Shown here piece by piece: positions 1-10,568 of a stretch of DNA of 64,000 bases; positions within the stretch are counted from its first letter, which is position 1, and each line of letters opens with the position of its first letter. Source of the DNA: Gambelia wislizenii. Lineage: Eukaryota > Chordata > Lepidosauria > Squamata > Crotaphytidae. A program made the translations under genes and the position numbers. The stretch lies in assembly GCA_030847615.1 (NCBI GenBank), contig JAUMIR010000002.1, positions 120,676,309-120,740,308 on the forward strand, in the 5' to 3' direction. The notes beneath the pieces were generated by a model. The model was not told where the DNA came from. It did not search any database and saw nothing but the letters and a program-made list of their open reading frames with translations.

Positions 1-860
1 GTTCATCACTTCTCGGGAGCATTTGTGGGCTGGGAGAAAATACAGAAAGACTACAAATAAATAAATAAATACATCCTGGAATGGAGAGGGCTGGATGGTT
101 CCACTACTGTGGAAAAAGGGATGGAATAGGAAGGACCAGTCTTTGGGCAATACATCTAAACTAACTGCTTCAAGAAAACCTGCAGAAAGTCGAGAACCAT
201 TGTTGGGTATCTTCCCTGTGGAAATTGACCTAGAATGGGCTGGGACTGTGGAGATTATCAGACACAGCAAATACGGTGATATAACATTGAAGCAAGACCA
301 CAAAGGACTTCTTCGGACGTCATGCCTCAGCATTCTGCAAGTGTTCTGCTGCTGTTAGGAGGGCGCCATTAGTGGGGAGAAGCTGCCAATTGAACTCCTG
401 TGGCATTTTTTGTTGCAGCATTCTGTGTGTGCGAAAATGCGCCCCATTCTGCTGCCGTGATTCCAGCATCAATGGGCGGTCCCCACCAGAACACTTCCAG
501 GTGATAATGTGAAAACCTAGGCATGGGACACTCTTTTTATGAACCTCCCCATCTTGCTTACAAGTTTCCAAGTGTGTTTCAGTGCTTGTATGCTCGTTTT
601 GTTTGTTAATTTAACTGTTTTTTAGCTTTTAAGTGCACTTATGTCTTCTCGTGAAAACCACCAAAATCTCATCCATGCGAAAACATGGAAGTAAGCAGTA
701 CGAGTGACTGTATTGCTGGGATTCTGGGGCATCTATGTATCACGGAAGGTGAAAAGAAGTGTAATTATGCCAGGAGACGTAATGACACTATAAAATATTG
801 TGGCCAAAGAACGTTGTTAGATACTGGTCTGATAATCTCCTGTGTCAATTTGGGATGCTA
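1..860. other. AT-rich upstream flank, nothing recognised
   Basis: Non-coding flank upstream of the CpG island. It has a short (AAAT)n run near 55-72 but no transposon end, tRNA gene or plausible exon that I could recognise. ORFs here are short and compositionally random. Confidence 0.5.
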
Positions 861-922
861 AACCGGATGAGGTGGACAAGTCTGGAGGCACTTGTGGCTC
901 CCTCAAGGCTGCCTAGTCAAAG

Positions 923-1039
923 GGCTCCAGGTTTCAGCCTGGGTTTCAAAGGAGCTATCCAGGTGCTGAAAGGGCTTGGGAGTTAGAGTTCAGCACCTGG
1001 GACAACTCCTTTAAAGTGTGGACTACAGTCTGGAGCCAC
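923..1039. mobile_element. Palindromic MITE, family A, copy 1
   Basis: Two arms of about 49 bp (923-970 and 989-1039) are imperfect reverse complements around an 18-bp centre; both contain the core CTTTAAAG/CTTTGAAA and a CTCCAG-type end. A related palindrome lies at 4915-5056 and a half copy at 33550-33665, so this is a dispersed family rather than a unique hairpin. No transposase is encoded, and the superfamily is unknown. Confidence 0.5.
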
Positions 1040-1094
1040 CCACCGCTGCCAGCCTCCATTCGGTGGTCTGGGACAATTTAGGAAAGCTGGCGCC

Positions 1095-1127
<33 letters not shown>

Positions 1128-1128
1128 G
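1095..1128. repeat. (TAA)n microsatellite
   Basis: An uninterrupted run of about eleven TAA/ATA units lies just upstream of the CpG island. The antisense translation gives a polytyrosine string, a reading-frame artefact. Confidence 0.9.
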
Positions 1129-1493
1129 TTAAAACAAAACGTGCGGGACTTTTTCTTCTTCTTCTTCTGAGGAGGAGATTTTTCCCCCCCGCGCTCCCTG
1201 AAAGTCGCTCCCCCCCCCCAACGGGCTTGTGGAGGGGTTTTGCGCCTGGGAAGGCGAACTCCAGGAAGCGGCGCCACTGACGTTGCCCTCCTTTCCCGCA
1301 TCGCTCCGGTTCGCGCGGCCCGTGAGTTCGCCCAAGTTCTTCTCCTTCGGGGGCGGGGGCGCGCGCGAAAGGAGCCTCTCCCCCCTCCGGCCCGGGGCTC
1401 GCGTGCGCCCGGCTGCCCCCTCCCCGCTGCCCTCGTGCCCGGCCCGGGGTGAGGCGAGGGGGGCCTCGTGACGCTTCTCCAGCGGCGGCGGAG

Positions 1494-1548
1494 ATTGGAG
1501 GCGGGCGCGGGGGCGGGCCTGGCAGGCATTCATCTTCCCCTCCATTGG
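1494..1548 (+). promoter_or_regulatory. Two inverted CCAAT boxes flanking a GC box
   Basis: ATTGG occurs at 1494-1498 and 1544-1548, 50 bp apart, with GGGCGGGCC at about 1511-1519 between them. Inverted CCAAT (NF-Y type) plus Sp1-type GC boxes is a common core-proximal promoter layout. That would put a start site within roughly 50-100 bp downstream, in the 1580-1650 area. This is motif evidence only. Confidence 0.5.
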
Positions 1549-1553
1549 GGATT

Positions 1554-1643
1554 ATGGACTACAGTAACACACTCTGTAAGCTGCCAGCCGGAGAGACGGG
1601 CGGACGCCGGAGTGGAAGAGGAGGCGGAGGAGGAGGAGGTTGA
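1554..1643 (+). CDS. Short upstream ORF (29 codons) in probable 5'UTR
   Basis: An ATG at 1554 with G at +4 opens a 29-codon frame beginning MDYSNTLCKL and ending in a glycine run before TGA at 1641. It lies in the purine-rich part of the island, just after the second CCAAT box. I recognise no homology. It is either an upstream ORF in a leader exon or a chance frame, and the glycine tail simply reflects the GGA-rich DNA. Confidence 0.2.
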   Translation: MDYSNTLCKLPAGETGGRRSGRGGGGGGG

Positions 1644-1729
1644 GGAGCAGACGGCTGGAGGAGAACCACGGACAAGTTTGGACAGAAAGAGCCCGAGAGC
1701 GAGGGAAGAAGCGCGGGACAGGAGTGGGA

Positions 1730-1741
1730 CGCCCGGTAGGC
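1730..1741 (+). other. Candidate splice donor 1 (CCCG|GTAGGC)
   Basis: A GT at 1736 follows CCCG at the end of the purine-rich stretch. If transcription starts near the CCAAT cluster, this could end a non-coding first exon of about 100-150 nt. The match to the donor consensus is only moderate. Confidence 0.25.
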
Positions 1742-1815
1742 ACAGAAATCCCCCTCCCCACGAAGTTGGCGCCTGGGGAGGGACGAGGGCGACGGGAGGC
1801 GCCTTTGCCAAGGGC

Positions 1816-1825
1816 TATTTATAAA
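1816..1825 (+). promoter_or_regulatory. TATA-like box (TATTTATAAA)
   Basis: This AT-only decamer is embedded in GC-rich sequence. A start about 25-30 bp downstream would fall near 1845-1850 and is followed closely by the donor-like CAG|GTGAGA at 1871/1872. The resulting exon would be very short, so this may be an alternative promoter or a chance match. Confidence 0.4.
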
Positions 1826-1867
1826 GCTGCGGTTCCGCGCCCGCTGGCTGGCCGGCTAGCTCGCGGG

Positions 1868-1878
1868 GCAGGTGAGAA
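1868..1878 (+). other. Candidate splice donor 2 (GCAG|GTGAGA)
   Basis: CAG ends at 1871 and GTGAGA starts at 1872, a near-perfect vertebrate donor. It is the best splice-site candidate in the island and would end the first exon on the + strand. Confidence 0.4.
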
Positions 1879-2069
1879 AAGGAAGACCCTGAGCGCCTCA
1901 ACTTCGACTGCTTTGCCCAGTTTTTCACTCTTTCTCGCGCACCCATTCCTTCGCACCTACCCCCCCTCGCGGCTTTGGAAACCGTTTTGCCAGACGTTTC
2001 CCCACCGTTTGCCACCCTCTCACCTCATGTGGGTCCTAATACCTGCGTGGGTTGGGCTTACCGTGTCTT

Positions 2070-2076
2070 TGACGTC
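2070..2076. promoter_or_regulatory. CRE-like site TGACGTC
   Basis: TGACGTC, one base short of the palindromic CRE TGACGTCA, lies at the downstream edge of the island. A second half-site (TGACGT) is at about 1277. This is suggestive of CREB/ATF input only. Confidence 0.25.
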
Positions 2077-2099
2077 CTCTCAAGAGTTTAGCTGAGGAT

Positions 2100-3140
2100 T
2101 GGACCGGAATGGTGTCAAAAATAAAATACAATAAAATACTCTCTCTCCCATATTTTTTTTAAAAAAACCCTGTCCTTTTCTGAATGGGACCCCTTTGTCA
2201 CTCACGGACTCCTCCTCCCCTCTGTTTAGGCTCAGCTGAGGGGTCTCTCTGTGGGGAGACGGTGTGGCGAAGACCTTCCCTTCTGGCGGAGGTTGAACGG
2301 AGTAGGTGACCTTTTGCGCCTCTTCCCTCCCCACACAGCTGTACCCGGTTGATTTTGTTTTCCTGGGACCTTTTTTTCACTTTTTCTTCCAGAAACTTAG
2401 AAATATCCCTTGAGATCCTTGCTCTCATCATGTTAGGACAACAGAATTGAATTATTATTTTTTAATGGCTTCATTCTCCCTTCACTGAAAAAAAAAAGGC
2501 AGCAATAACTCTAAATCTCATATTGCCTGTTTTCACAAGCAATAATACATTTCTGCCAACGCTAGTTTGTGGCAGCCACCATACAACATCTCCGAAGAAC
2601 TTAGAAAAGGGAGGTGGAGAAAAAAAATTCTCTTAATTAATGACTATCCAAATGAATTGGTAACCTAGATTTCAGGACTGTATGACTAAATTTCAAGATG
2701 GAAGAATCCCCAAATACTGGTCCTCTAGTTAGGTCTTTTTCTAATCCTGACAAATGTGAATTAGGAGTTAGGCCTAGATACACAATGATCTAAATCCAGT
2801 TGCTAGTCCTGATTAGAGTAAACCATTGAATCAATGAGTGACTTAAGTGTTGACTTAGTTTTTAACTGTGGGTGATACAGTGGGTCCAACTCTAGTTGGG
2901 ACTTGTAACTCGGATTTAAGCCAGTGTGTCTTGGGGCAACCCTATCTTAACACAGGGCACTATTGGACAGGTGCTACCAGCATATTTGAACATCCACTTA
3001 TAGGATTCATCAGGGAGGCAAAGGGTGTTTCTGTGTACTTTCAGTGTGCAATTATCCCATAGTTATGTGCTATGCAACCATGGCTGAGCTTCTTCACTGC
3101 AAGTTCAAAGAGGCACAGAACTGGAATTTTGCACTCATTT
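2100..3140. other. No recognised gene or repeat
   Basis: CpG density falls off after about 2340. Poly-T and poly-A runs occur at 2152-2166 and 2487-2498. No exon, TE end or RNA gene is recognisable. Confidence 0.4.
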
Positions 3141-3150
3141 AGTCCAGGGA

Positions 3151-3399
3151 TAAGAGAGCCAGCGTAGTGTAGTGTGAAACCTGTGGTTTGGGTCTTGGAC
3201 TTGGACTCTGGAGACCAGGGTTTGAATCTCTACTCAGCCATAGAAACCTATTAGGGGACCTTGGGGAAGTCACACACTCTCAGCCTCAGAGGAAGGCCAT
3301 GCCAAACCCACTCTGAACAAATCATGCCAAGAAAAAAACACAATAGGTTCACCTTAGGGTTGCCATAAGTCAGAAACGACTTGAAGGCACATGAGAACA
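3151..3399 (+). mobile_element. Sauria SINE (tRNA-derived head, Bov-B tail) with target duplication
   Basis: The head begins near GAGAGCCAGCG and contains a degenerate B-box region (GGGTTTGAATCTC). The body carries the GAAGTCACACACTCTCAGCC block, and the tail has CATAAGTCAGAAACGACTTG followed by AAGGCACA, the 3' sequence shared with Bov-B LINEs. Flanking copies of AGTCCAGGG at 3141-3149 and 3400-3408 look like the target-site duplication. It has no coding capacity and would depend on Bov-B enzymes. Confidence 0.9.
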
Positions 3400-3409
3400 A
3401 GTCCAGGGG

Positions 3410-4910
3410 TGGATAAATTCACCAGATTGGGGTGGGCAGTTTTCAGCCTATGGGAGTCTTGGGGATGAAATGCACTGTCAAAAATGCCAAAACACCCTTT
3501 AAAAACAACAAAACAAACCTGGAAGTAGCCAGGCATCCACTTGTCATTTTGAAGTGCCTATTTTTTTTTCTACATTAAAATGTGCAGGTGGACTGTGAAC
3601 TGTTTAAAAGGTGTATTGTCCCTCCTGGAGGCTTCCAGAGAAAATTCACACCCCCCCCCCAATAAAGGTGCAGTCTGAGAGCAAAACCAGCCTTGGAGTG
3701 GGTCCCATGCAGTCCCAGTGCCCATCCATGAACCAGTCCAGCCCCCTACCCCAAGCAGGATCTTCAGTGCAGGATGCGTCTGAAGGATCTCTGACAGAAG
3801 GCTGTCAGGCTCTGCTCAAATACCTCCAACACAGGGAGAATCTTTCAGCTCCTGAGGTAGCTGGTTCCACTGTTAAACAGACCTCACCATGCGGAAGTTG
3901 CACAGTCACTTATTTCCAGTTTGTAAAGGCATATAGAAGAGGAAAATGCCTCAGATCTCTTTCCCATGTATAAGACTTAGGGCCTGTCCAGACGATGGAA
4001 ATAATCCAAATGGCAATTGCATGGAAGGCGATCTGTCCAAACGGACATTCTCATCAATACATCTCATTAAGAAGGGGAGCAGCCAAATCCACCATAAAGC
4101 TCCAAAGGAAGCCTTCGGAGCTTTTCTTGGAGTTTTTGAAAAGCTCCGTAGGGCATGCGAATGCGTGATCATTAAGACAGTCACATTCGTGTTGCTGCAA
4201 CCAGGCAGCGTAATCTGATTGGCTGGATGAACATGGTGGGGGGGGGGGCTAGCAAACAGGGAAAGCGCTTGTTGCTGCCATGTTGGATTTTTGGCTAAAT
4301 GAGGGTCTGGTAAGTCGATAAAATGGCAATATTTTATCCCCCCCTTTTTTTTTGTAAATATGAAATATCTCATGTGCACACCATGGTAAACTTTTTTTTA
4401 AAAAAAAAATATTGGCAATGGCATATTTAAAAGCACAAGTAAATCACTCGTGGCCACCATTTTGGCTGGGAGCATGCAAAGTTTAGAGGGGCTCTTTGAC
4501 CATTAAGACAGGTTGCAGCGCTGCAGATGGCTACTTCTTTGGAGGAGATCATATTCCCCCCCCCCCCATACATTCAGGGCCTTCTTAGTTCTTCACCCCA
4601 GTCATTCTGTGTTGTGTGTATAGGAAACATGTCTAACCTTGTCCTTTGGGCAGGGGGAACAGAATAGCTGGTTGCGAATCTGAGGGGGACTTTCAGCATG
4701 GTTTAAGTCTATCATGTCTCTCAGTAGAAGCAATGCAGGCAGCACTGGCTCAAAATGTTTTGCTCTCTGAGACAAATGACAACCTTTCCCCCTTCTTCCT
4801 TGAATTCTGTGTGCAGAAGCTAACTGGACTGGCAGATGCATCTCTCTTTGGTACTGGGGATAGGGTAGTACCCACCATCCAGTGGTGGTTAGTGGGTCCT
4901 GTGTCAGTGG
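3410..4910. other. Unassigned stretch with homopolymer runs
   Basis: It contains a poly-C run near 3649-3659, a poly-G run near 4237-4246 and a poly-C run at about 4556-4567. ORFs on both strands around 3946-4379 are overlapping and show no family resemblance. A segment at about 3970-4320 could be an old DNA transposon, but I see no clear terminal repeats. Confidence 0.35.
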
Positions 4911-4914
4911 GGTG

Positions 4915-5056
4915 GTGAATCTGCTCTGGGTTTGAGTCTGAACGTTAAAAGAAGCCACCCAAAGTGATGGACCTATTTTTTGGGGGGGGGGGGTAGAGTT
5001 CAGCTCCTTGGATAGCTTCCTGAAAGTACAGACTGAAAACCAGAGTTGATTCTCAC
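4915..5056. mobile_element. Palindromic MITE, family A, copy 2
   Basis: The left arm (GTGAATCTGCTCTGGGTTTG onward) is the reverse complement of the right arm, which ends near GTTGATTCTCAC; a poly-G run sits near the centre at 4981-4992. Both arms contain a diverged version of the sequence seen at 989-1039. No transposase is present. Confidence 0.5.
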
Positions 5057-5216
5057 GTGAATGCATAGCCCAAATGTGGAAGCTGCCACTGTCTCAGCCA
5101 TACCTGAGAGCCACAGGTTAGTGTAAAGGAGGCAGCTTGGTCACATCCAGCTCTGCCTTTCCATTAAGGTGAAGAACTGGCCAGCTCAGGTGAAATTTGT
5201 CATCTGATGTGGTCAT

Positions 5217-5402
5217 TTGTTGTTGTTGTTGTGTATCTTCAAGTCATTTCCGACTTATGGTGACCGTAAAGAGAACTTGCCATAGGGTTTCCTGAGGCTG
5301 AGAGTATGTGACAAGCCCAAGGTCACCCAGTGGGCTTTCATAGCCAAAAGGGGATTCAAACCCTGGACTTTAGAGTCATAGTCCAGCACTCAAACCACTA
5401 CC
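5217..5402 (-). mobile_element. Sauria SINE, reverse orientation
   Basis: It starts with the reverse complement of the ACAACAACAA tail, then CAAGTCATTTCCGACTTATG (the Bov-B-type tail), the AAGGTCACCCAGTGGG block, GGATTCAAACCCTGGACT (tRNA B-box region) and CACTCAAACCACTAC. The order is exactly the reverse of the + strand copies. The 5' end of the tRNA head is truncated or diverged. Confidence 0.9.
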
Positions 5403-5409
5403 TTCTTCC

Positions 5410-7560
5410 TAATGGTAGGAGTTGACCCTGCAAGGGTCATTCATGACAAAAGTTATTTCCAGGGTTCTCATTTCAGGGTGATCACAGAAAGGCTCCCCAC
5501 AACCTTGTGGGGGAGCCCCCTTTTTTAGCATGCTAAAAGGGGAGTGAGGGTTTGGCTGAAGTAATCAGGCTTGCATTTTTATTCAGGACACCCTAACTTC
5601 CTCCCTGCTTAATTAAAATACTGATAATTTCTATATGAGGTTTGTTGTCACAACTCTGTATTTATCATCCAGCTCTGTTATAAATGAGAGTTTTACAATG
5701 TATTTACTGTATCTGAGAAAGAAAAACACTGAATGACTAAATACCTAAATATTGATTAAATAATTAATTGAAAGGGAGGACAGAGGTAGAGAGGAAGTCA
5801 TATGAGAGTAGAAAAGATTGTCTCAGGGAGGATACAAAATCTCCTTTACCAGAAGATTAGTTAAGGATAAGTCAGATGTTCGATTTTATTCCTTGTTACC
5901 AGAACATGGGTTAGGTGACCTCAATGTTTTCTTTCCAGCCTTACATTTTGGCCACTCTGAGAAATGACACAACAGCTGAGAGAGTAACTTGGGAAGTTAC
6001 TGGTTCAAATCTCAGTTTGGTAGCATTCATTAGGTGGTCTTGGGAAAGCCATTCTTTTCTCAGATTTGGTCTCAGCATTATGGGAATAATGATACGAGCC
6101 TACTAGGTTGTAATGATTGCTGACCCTTTGGATATGTGAAATGCAAACTATGCTGAGTTTATTCTGGAGTTACATTTGGGAAGAAATCTTACACTGTGTG
6201 TGTGGATAGACTGCATATGATGGGTCAAAATCTTCCTCTCATAAAGTCCTCTTCAGGCCTCTAAAGCTCTGTGAATTATCTTAAGTGCAGTGGGACGTGC
6301 AGATCTCATTACTAAGACTACTTTAGCCATGTTTGAACATAATGTGCTGCTTATAGCAAAATCTTGGAAATTGCTGTTCATTGAGTGGTGAGTTATCCAG
6401 GAGGATAAGGGCTGCTCTTGTATTTGCTGGGCTTATATGCATTAAAACCAACCAGCCAACCAACCTCCACTTTTTCCAGCTTTAATTTTTAATTGGGCAA
6501 GGGAATGACATATGTTTCCTAGCTCTGGAAACTGTTGCACAATAGATCAAGTATCAGGACCTTCTAGTGTAGACATGAGCTGGGCAGAGCCCTAACATCT
6601 CTAGGATTTAGTGTGGTATTTTGAAGCCTCACAGGGCTGGTCTGTTGGGATACTAGAGCCTCCCCCACCCACTGTGTCCACTTTTCATTGTTTTGCTTTT
6701 GAGTATAAAAAGTCTTTTCCATTTCACCTCCATGTCGTTTGTGGCACAGTCACCGTCCTGGGCTGGGAGACTCTAGCTGTTACTATGGCTGTAGGCAGTT
6801 TGCCATGTTCTCTGTCCCTGGGAAATGGGGTGGGGAGTTCTGCAGGAGGGCAAGCTGAGGAGAGAGACTGGCTGTGGCAAGCAATGGGGCATGCCTATAG
6901 GAGAGTATTTATAGAGCTTGGCTTATTGATGCATTTTTTTTGTCACAGCAGGAAGCACATTGCATTCTCTGGGGGTGGGCTGCTCACTTCTACTACCAAC
7001 TAATTCCTACATTCCCATATCCAGAATAAAGGTGGGCCTAGACCCAATGGAAGCAGGGTCTAAACAGCGAGCTGCTCTGTGGATAAGGAGGGCAGAGGAG
7101 TGCAGCAAAGTTCTATCTGCAACAATTCCAGCCTCCAGAAGCAACACACATTCATACATAGCTGGAATAATACAGCCTTTTCCTTCTGCTTCCTCAAGAA
7201 TTAGAAGCCTATTTTAAAAAATGAAATACTGTATGTTACTCTCTCTGTATAATGAGTAGTGGTCTGAGCCAGGCATCAGATGCTTCACTGCACCTTTTTG
7301 AGCAGAAATACTCTCACCTACTTCTGCTTGGATGGGGAGAAAATAATGCAGTGCTTGATTTCACTATAGGGTCAGATCAGGATTTAAGTTATGAGGCCAC
7401 AACACACGCATGTTTGAGCATGTGAGCCATGTGATAAACCACTTGCATCTGTGCACACATATGTAGATGCATGCATCTATATATGTGTGCATGTAGCATG
7501 TGTGTGAATTTGAATGAAGCTTGGGCTGACTCCAGGAGGAGGAGCGACAAGGAGGAGCAA
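5410..7560. other. No recognised gene or repeat
   Basis: About 2.1 kb of ordinary AT-rich non-coding sequence. The longest frame (6611-7003, 130 aa) has mixed hydrophobic composition, no recognised domain and no flanking splice signals that would make it an exon. Confidence 0.4.
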
Positions 7561-7563
7561 AAT

Positions 7564-7849
7564 GAAGGCATTGCCCCCAAATAAGAATTCTGGTCCTTCA
7601 TGACACGACTTCCTTCAGTCTCCAAATTTCTTGCATTGCAGTAACTTAAAACTTCAGCCAAGCATTTAGCAATGCAGTTTAGGCATACAAAGAAAGAGGA
7701 CAGGCAAAGTTACCAAGGGAATGCGAACACAGCAAATACTAGGTATGATCAGTTCTCAGTGTCTCACTCTTTAGAATGCTAAAAGCTTGAGGACTGCAAG
7801 AAAATTTAATGAGGGGGATAGAATTTTTATTTGGGGAAATAATGCCTTC
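7564..7849. mobile_element. Palindromic MITE, family B, copy 1
   Basis: The element runs from GAAGGCATTGCCCCCAAATA to the inverted TTTGGGGAAATAATGCCTTC. The two outer segments of about 70 bp are imperfect reverse complements around a unique centre. The central strand, read in reverse, matches 17125-17240 over more than 100 bp (including GTAACTTTGCC and AGTTTTAAGTT), which defines a dispersed family. It is non-autonomous and its superfamily is unknown. Confidence 0.6.
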
Positions 7850-8514
7850 ATCCCCCCCACCCGCCACTCATAGCTACAACCCTGGGTGACTCATCTTTCT
7901 CTGCTGAGCTGGGTGTAATGGAGGCTTAGGCTATCTCATTGGGCTGGGACTGAAGCAGCTAAAATGAATGTGGCTCAAGTAGCCTGACTTGGCCTGAAGA
8001 TGTCCACATGGTGGAGCAAAAATCAGGGTAGTATTATTGGAATGATGGAGTAAGGAGTATATGTACAAAGTATGGGAGGGATAGGTCTGTTTTGCCAGGA
8101 GGGAAGAGTAAGCAAACAAGCAACAGAAGTGATGCCTCATACATTCCAAGGACACCTCATACGTGCCCTTTCACAAATATGATTCACAAATACGAAACTT
8201 TGGATAACAAGGTAAGGAAGCCCTTAATGAAACCAAGCCTAGAGAACCAGTGTTAGTTTACCCTGGTTCCCAAATGAAGGGTTAAGGAAAGATCATTACC
8301 TTTTTATCCTCTGGTGTAGTCCCTGTGCCTTTGACAGATGTGTAACAGGCAGAAATTGAGTAGACACCTCCTAATCTGGTATGCAGTGACAGGGAAGCCT
8401 AACTTGTTGAATTTCTGGTTTTCATTCTGCTGCTAAGGTCACAGAAACCCTGTCAAAGCAAGTCTTGGTACCCCCAATGTACAAAAAGTTCTAGTTATTT
8501 TAAAAAGGAAACTC
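7850..8514. other. No recognised gene or repeat
   Basis: Unassigned sequence up to the 5' truncation point of the CR1 copy. A homopolymer C run lies near 7852-7859. Confidence 0.4.
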
Positions 8515-9860
8515 CTTTTAACATCAATACCAGGGAAGACTCTAGAGCAGATCATTAAACAGAGAGTCTGTGAACATTTAGAAGGCAATGCCATAATCAC
8601 AAAAAGTCAACATGGGTTTCAGAGAAACCAGTCATGCCAGACTAATCTGATCTCTTTTTTTGATAAAAATTACCAGCTTGGTAGATGAAGGGAATGCTAT
8701 GGATATTGAATACCTTGATTTCAATAAGGCCTTTGACAAGGTTCCCCATGACATTCTTGCAAACAAGCTTATAAAATGTGGGCTAGACAAGTTAACTGTT
8801 CAATGGATTTGTAATTGGTTGACTGGCCAAACCCAAAGGGTGCTTGGCCATGGCTCCTCTTCATCTTGGAAAGATGTGACCAGTGGGGTGCCACAGGGTT
8901 CTGTCCTGGGCCCAGTGCTATTCAACATCTTTATCAATGACTTGGATGAGGGAAGTAGGGGCATACTTATCAAATTTGCAGATGACACCAAATTAGGAGG
9001 AGTAGCTAATACCCTAGAGGACAGGATCAAAATTCAAAATGACCTGAATAGACTGGAGAGCTGGGCCAAAGCTAACAAAATGAAATTCAATACGGAGAAA
9101 TGTAAGGTACTGCACTTAGGGCGGAAAAACAAAAAGCATAGATACAGGACGGGGGAGACCTGGCTGAACGAGACTACGTGTGAAAGGGATCTAGGAGTCC
9201 TAGTAGACCACATGTTGAACATGAGCCAACAGTGTGATGCGGCAGCTAAAAAGGCCAATGCAATTTTGGGCTTTATCAATAGAAGTATAGTGTCTAGATC
9301 AAAGGAAGTAATAGTGCCACTCTATTCTGCCTTGGTCAGGCCTCACCTAGAATATTGTGTCCAGTTCTGGGCACCACAATTCAAAAAAGATATTGACAAA
9401 TTGGAGCGTGTCCAAAGGAGGGCGACTAAAATGGTGAAAGGTCTGGAAACCATGCCTCATGAGGAGAGACTTAGGGAGCTGGGTATGTTTAGCCTGGAAA
9501 AAAGACGGTTAAGGGGTGATATGATAGCCCTGTTTAAGTATTTGAAGGGGTGTCACATTGAGGATGGAGCAAGCTTGTTTTCTGCTGCTCTGGAGACTAG
9601 GACACAGAACAATGGATGCAAGCTCCAGGAACAGAGATTCCACTTCAACATTAGGAGGAACTTTCTGACAGTAAGAGCTGTTCGGCAGTGGAACGCACTC
9701 CCTCGGAGCGTGGTGGGGTCTCCTTCCTTGGAGTTCTTTAAACAGAGGCTGGATGGCCATCTGTCAGAGATGCTTTGATCGTGATTCCTGCATGGCAGGG
9801 GGTTGGACTGGATGGCCCTTGTGGTCTCTTCCAACTCTGCAATTCTATGATTCTATGATT
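8515..9860 (+). mobile_element. CR1 LINE, 5'-truncated, long copy
   Basis: Homology to CR1 ORF2 begins at about 8515 (TSIPGKTLEQIIKQR) inside the reverse-transcriptase domain. It continues through the RT and C-terminal region to a short 3'UTR with GGGTTGGACTGGATGGCCC and the terminal repeats ATTCTATGATTCTATGATT, the usual CR1 tail with no poly-A. The RT frame changes once, around 8652-8666, where one extra base lies in the T or A run. It is about 93% identical, judged by eye over the last 240 bp, to the copy at 48130-49264, so both derive from a fairly recently active subfamily. Confidence 0.95.
8660..9778 (+). pseudogene. CR1 ORF2 reverse-transcriptase C-terminal part (open, but frameshifted upstream)
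   Basis: A 372-codon open frame encodes the C-terminal half of a CR1 non-LTR reverse transcriptase, which primes cDNA synthesis from a nicked target. Visible motifs are YLDFNKAFDKVPH (about residues 18-30), [12 protein letters not shown] (about 74-85) and the catalytic FADD box (106-109). The post-RT segment has [20 protein letters not shown] and RRATKMVKGLETMP. The natural start is missing; the upstream RT lies in another frame because of a 1-bp insertion near 8660. It lacks the endonuclease domain, so it is not an active element. Confidence 0.9.
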
Positions 9861-10568
9861 TACTGACTCCATCTTTTCTGCCACAGGAAGATTACTTTGC
9901 AGCTCCTATCAAAGTGCATCAATAAACTGTGGATTTATCCTAGGAAAGCAAACTCACCCAATCTTTCCTCAAACTGTTAATGAGATCCACTCTGTGGGCT
10001 CTAGTCTGGGTGCCAAGGTGCTCTTTTATCTTACAAAGACTAGTGTGACAGGAAGACTAGATACATTTGCCTGCTTTGCACCCAGACAAGGATGCATTTG
10101 TTTGCTCTTGGAAACAATCAAAGGTTCATGTTGGAGGATAGGACGGTTACTAGAGATTTCCAACAGCTCTTCCTGTGGCTCATGTCATCTGATCATCTCC
10201 AAGAGCCTTGTGCTCATTCATTCATTCTCACGTCATCCTTGCAGGCATTGTTCCACATCCCCATTTCACTGGCAGGTACTGTGGGGTAGCATGACAGGCA
10301 CAAACTAAACAGTGGTACAAGCAGGGCAAAGGACTTACGCATCCACGTTGCTTTTAAATGTGGCATTCTCCTAGTCACAAGATGCAAAAGGAAGCTGTTG
10401 CGTGTGGTTTGTTTCTGGCTCGATAAGTGGGCATTTTCTTCTCATTCATTGTACACATTTCACTAGACTTCCCCAAAATGGGCATTATCTGCTGGGGAAA
10501 ATGTGCTACAACATGTCATACCTGAGGGGATTCAGCCCCCAAAATCAGAGGTGAGTAAGAAAGTTTGT
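9861..10568. other. No recognised gene or repeat
   Basis: Unassigned non-coding DNA. The overlapping frames at 9994-10308 have no recognisable domain. Confidence 0.4.

Larger units (their letters stand above)
1140..2080 (+). promoter_or_regulatory. CpG island: probable host gene promoter and first exon
   Basis: This stretch of about 0.95 kb contrasts sharply with its AT-rich, CpG-poor surroundings. It is GC-rich with very many CpGs, GC boxes (about 1351 and 1512), inverted CCAAT boxes, a TATA-like box, CRE-like motifs and purine-rich (GAG)n 5'UTR-like sequence at 1614-1647. Such islands normally mark vertebrate promoters. Orientation is probably + because the CCAAT/GC cluster precedes a TATA-like box and GT splice-donor candidates at 1736 and 1872, but bidirectional activity is possible. 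No coding exon with recognisable homology lies inside, so the gene is not identified. Most of the window downstream would then be its first intron. Confidence 0.8.

Noticed and set aside
1023..1545. Long reverse-strand frames (168 and 138 aa) in the CpG island
   Set aside because: Arginine/proline-rich composition and a polytyrosine run from the (TAA)n repeat; open only because GC-rich DNA has few stops.
1468..2095. Forward frames of 118 and 151 aa across the island
   Set aside because: They overlap each other in different frames, read through the TATA-like box and donor candidates, and resemble no protein.
6611..7003. 130-aa forward frame
   Set aside because: No domain, no splice-site framing and no codon-use contrast; consistent with chance.
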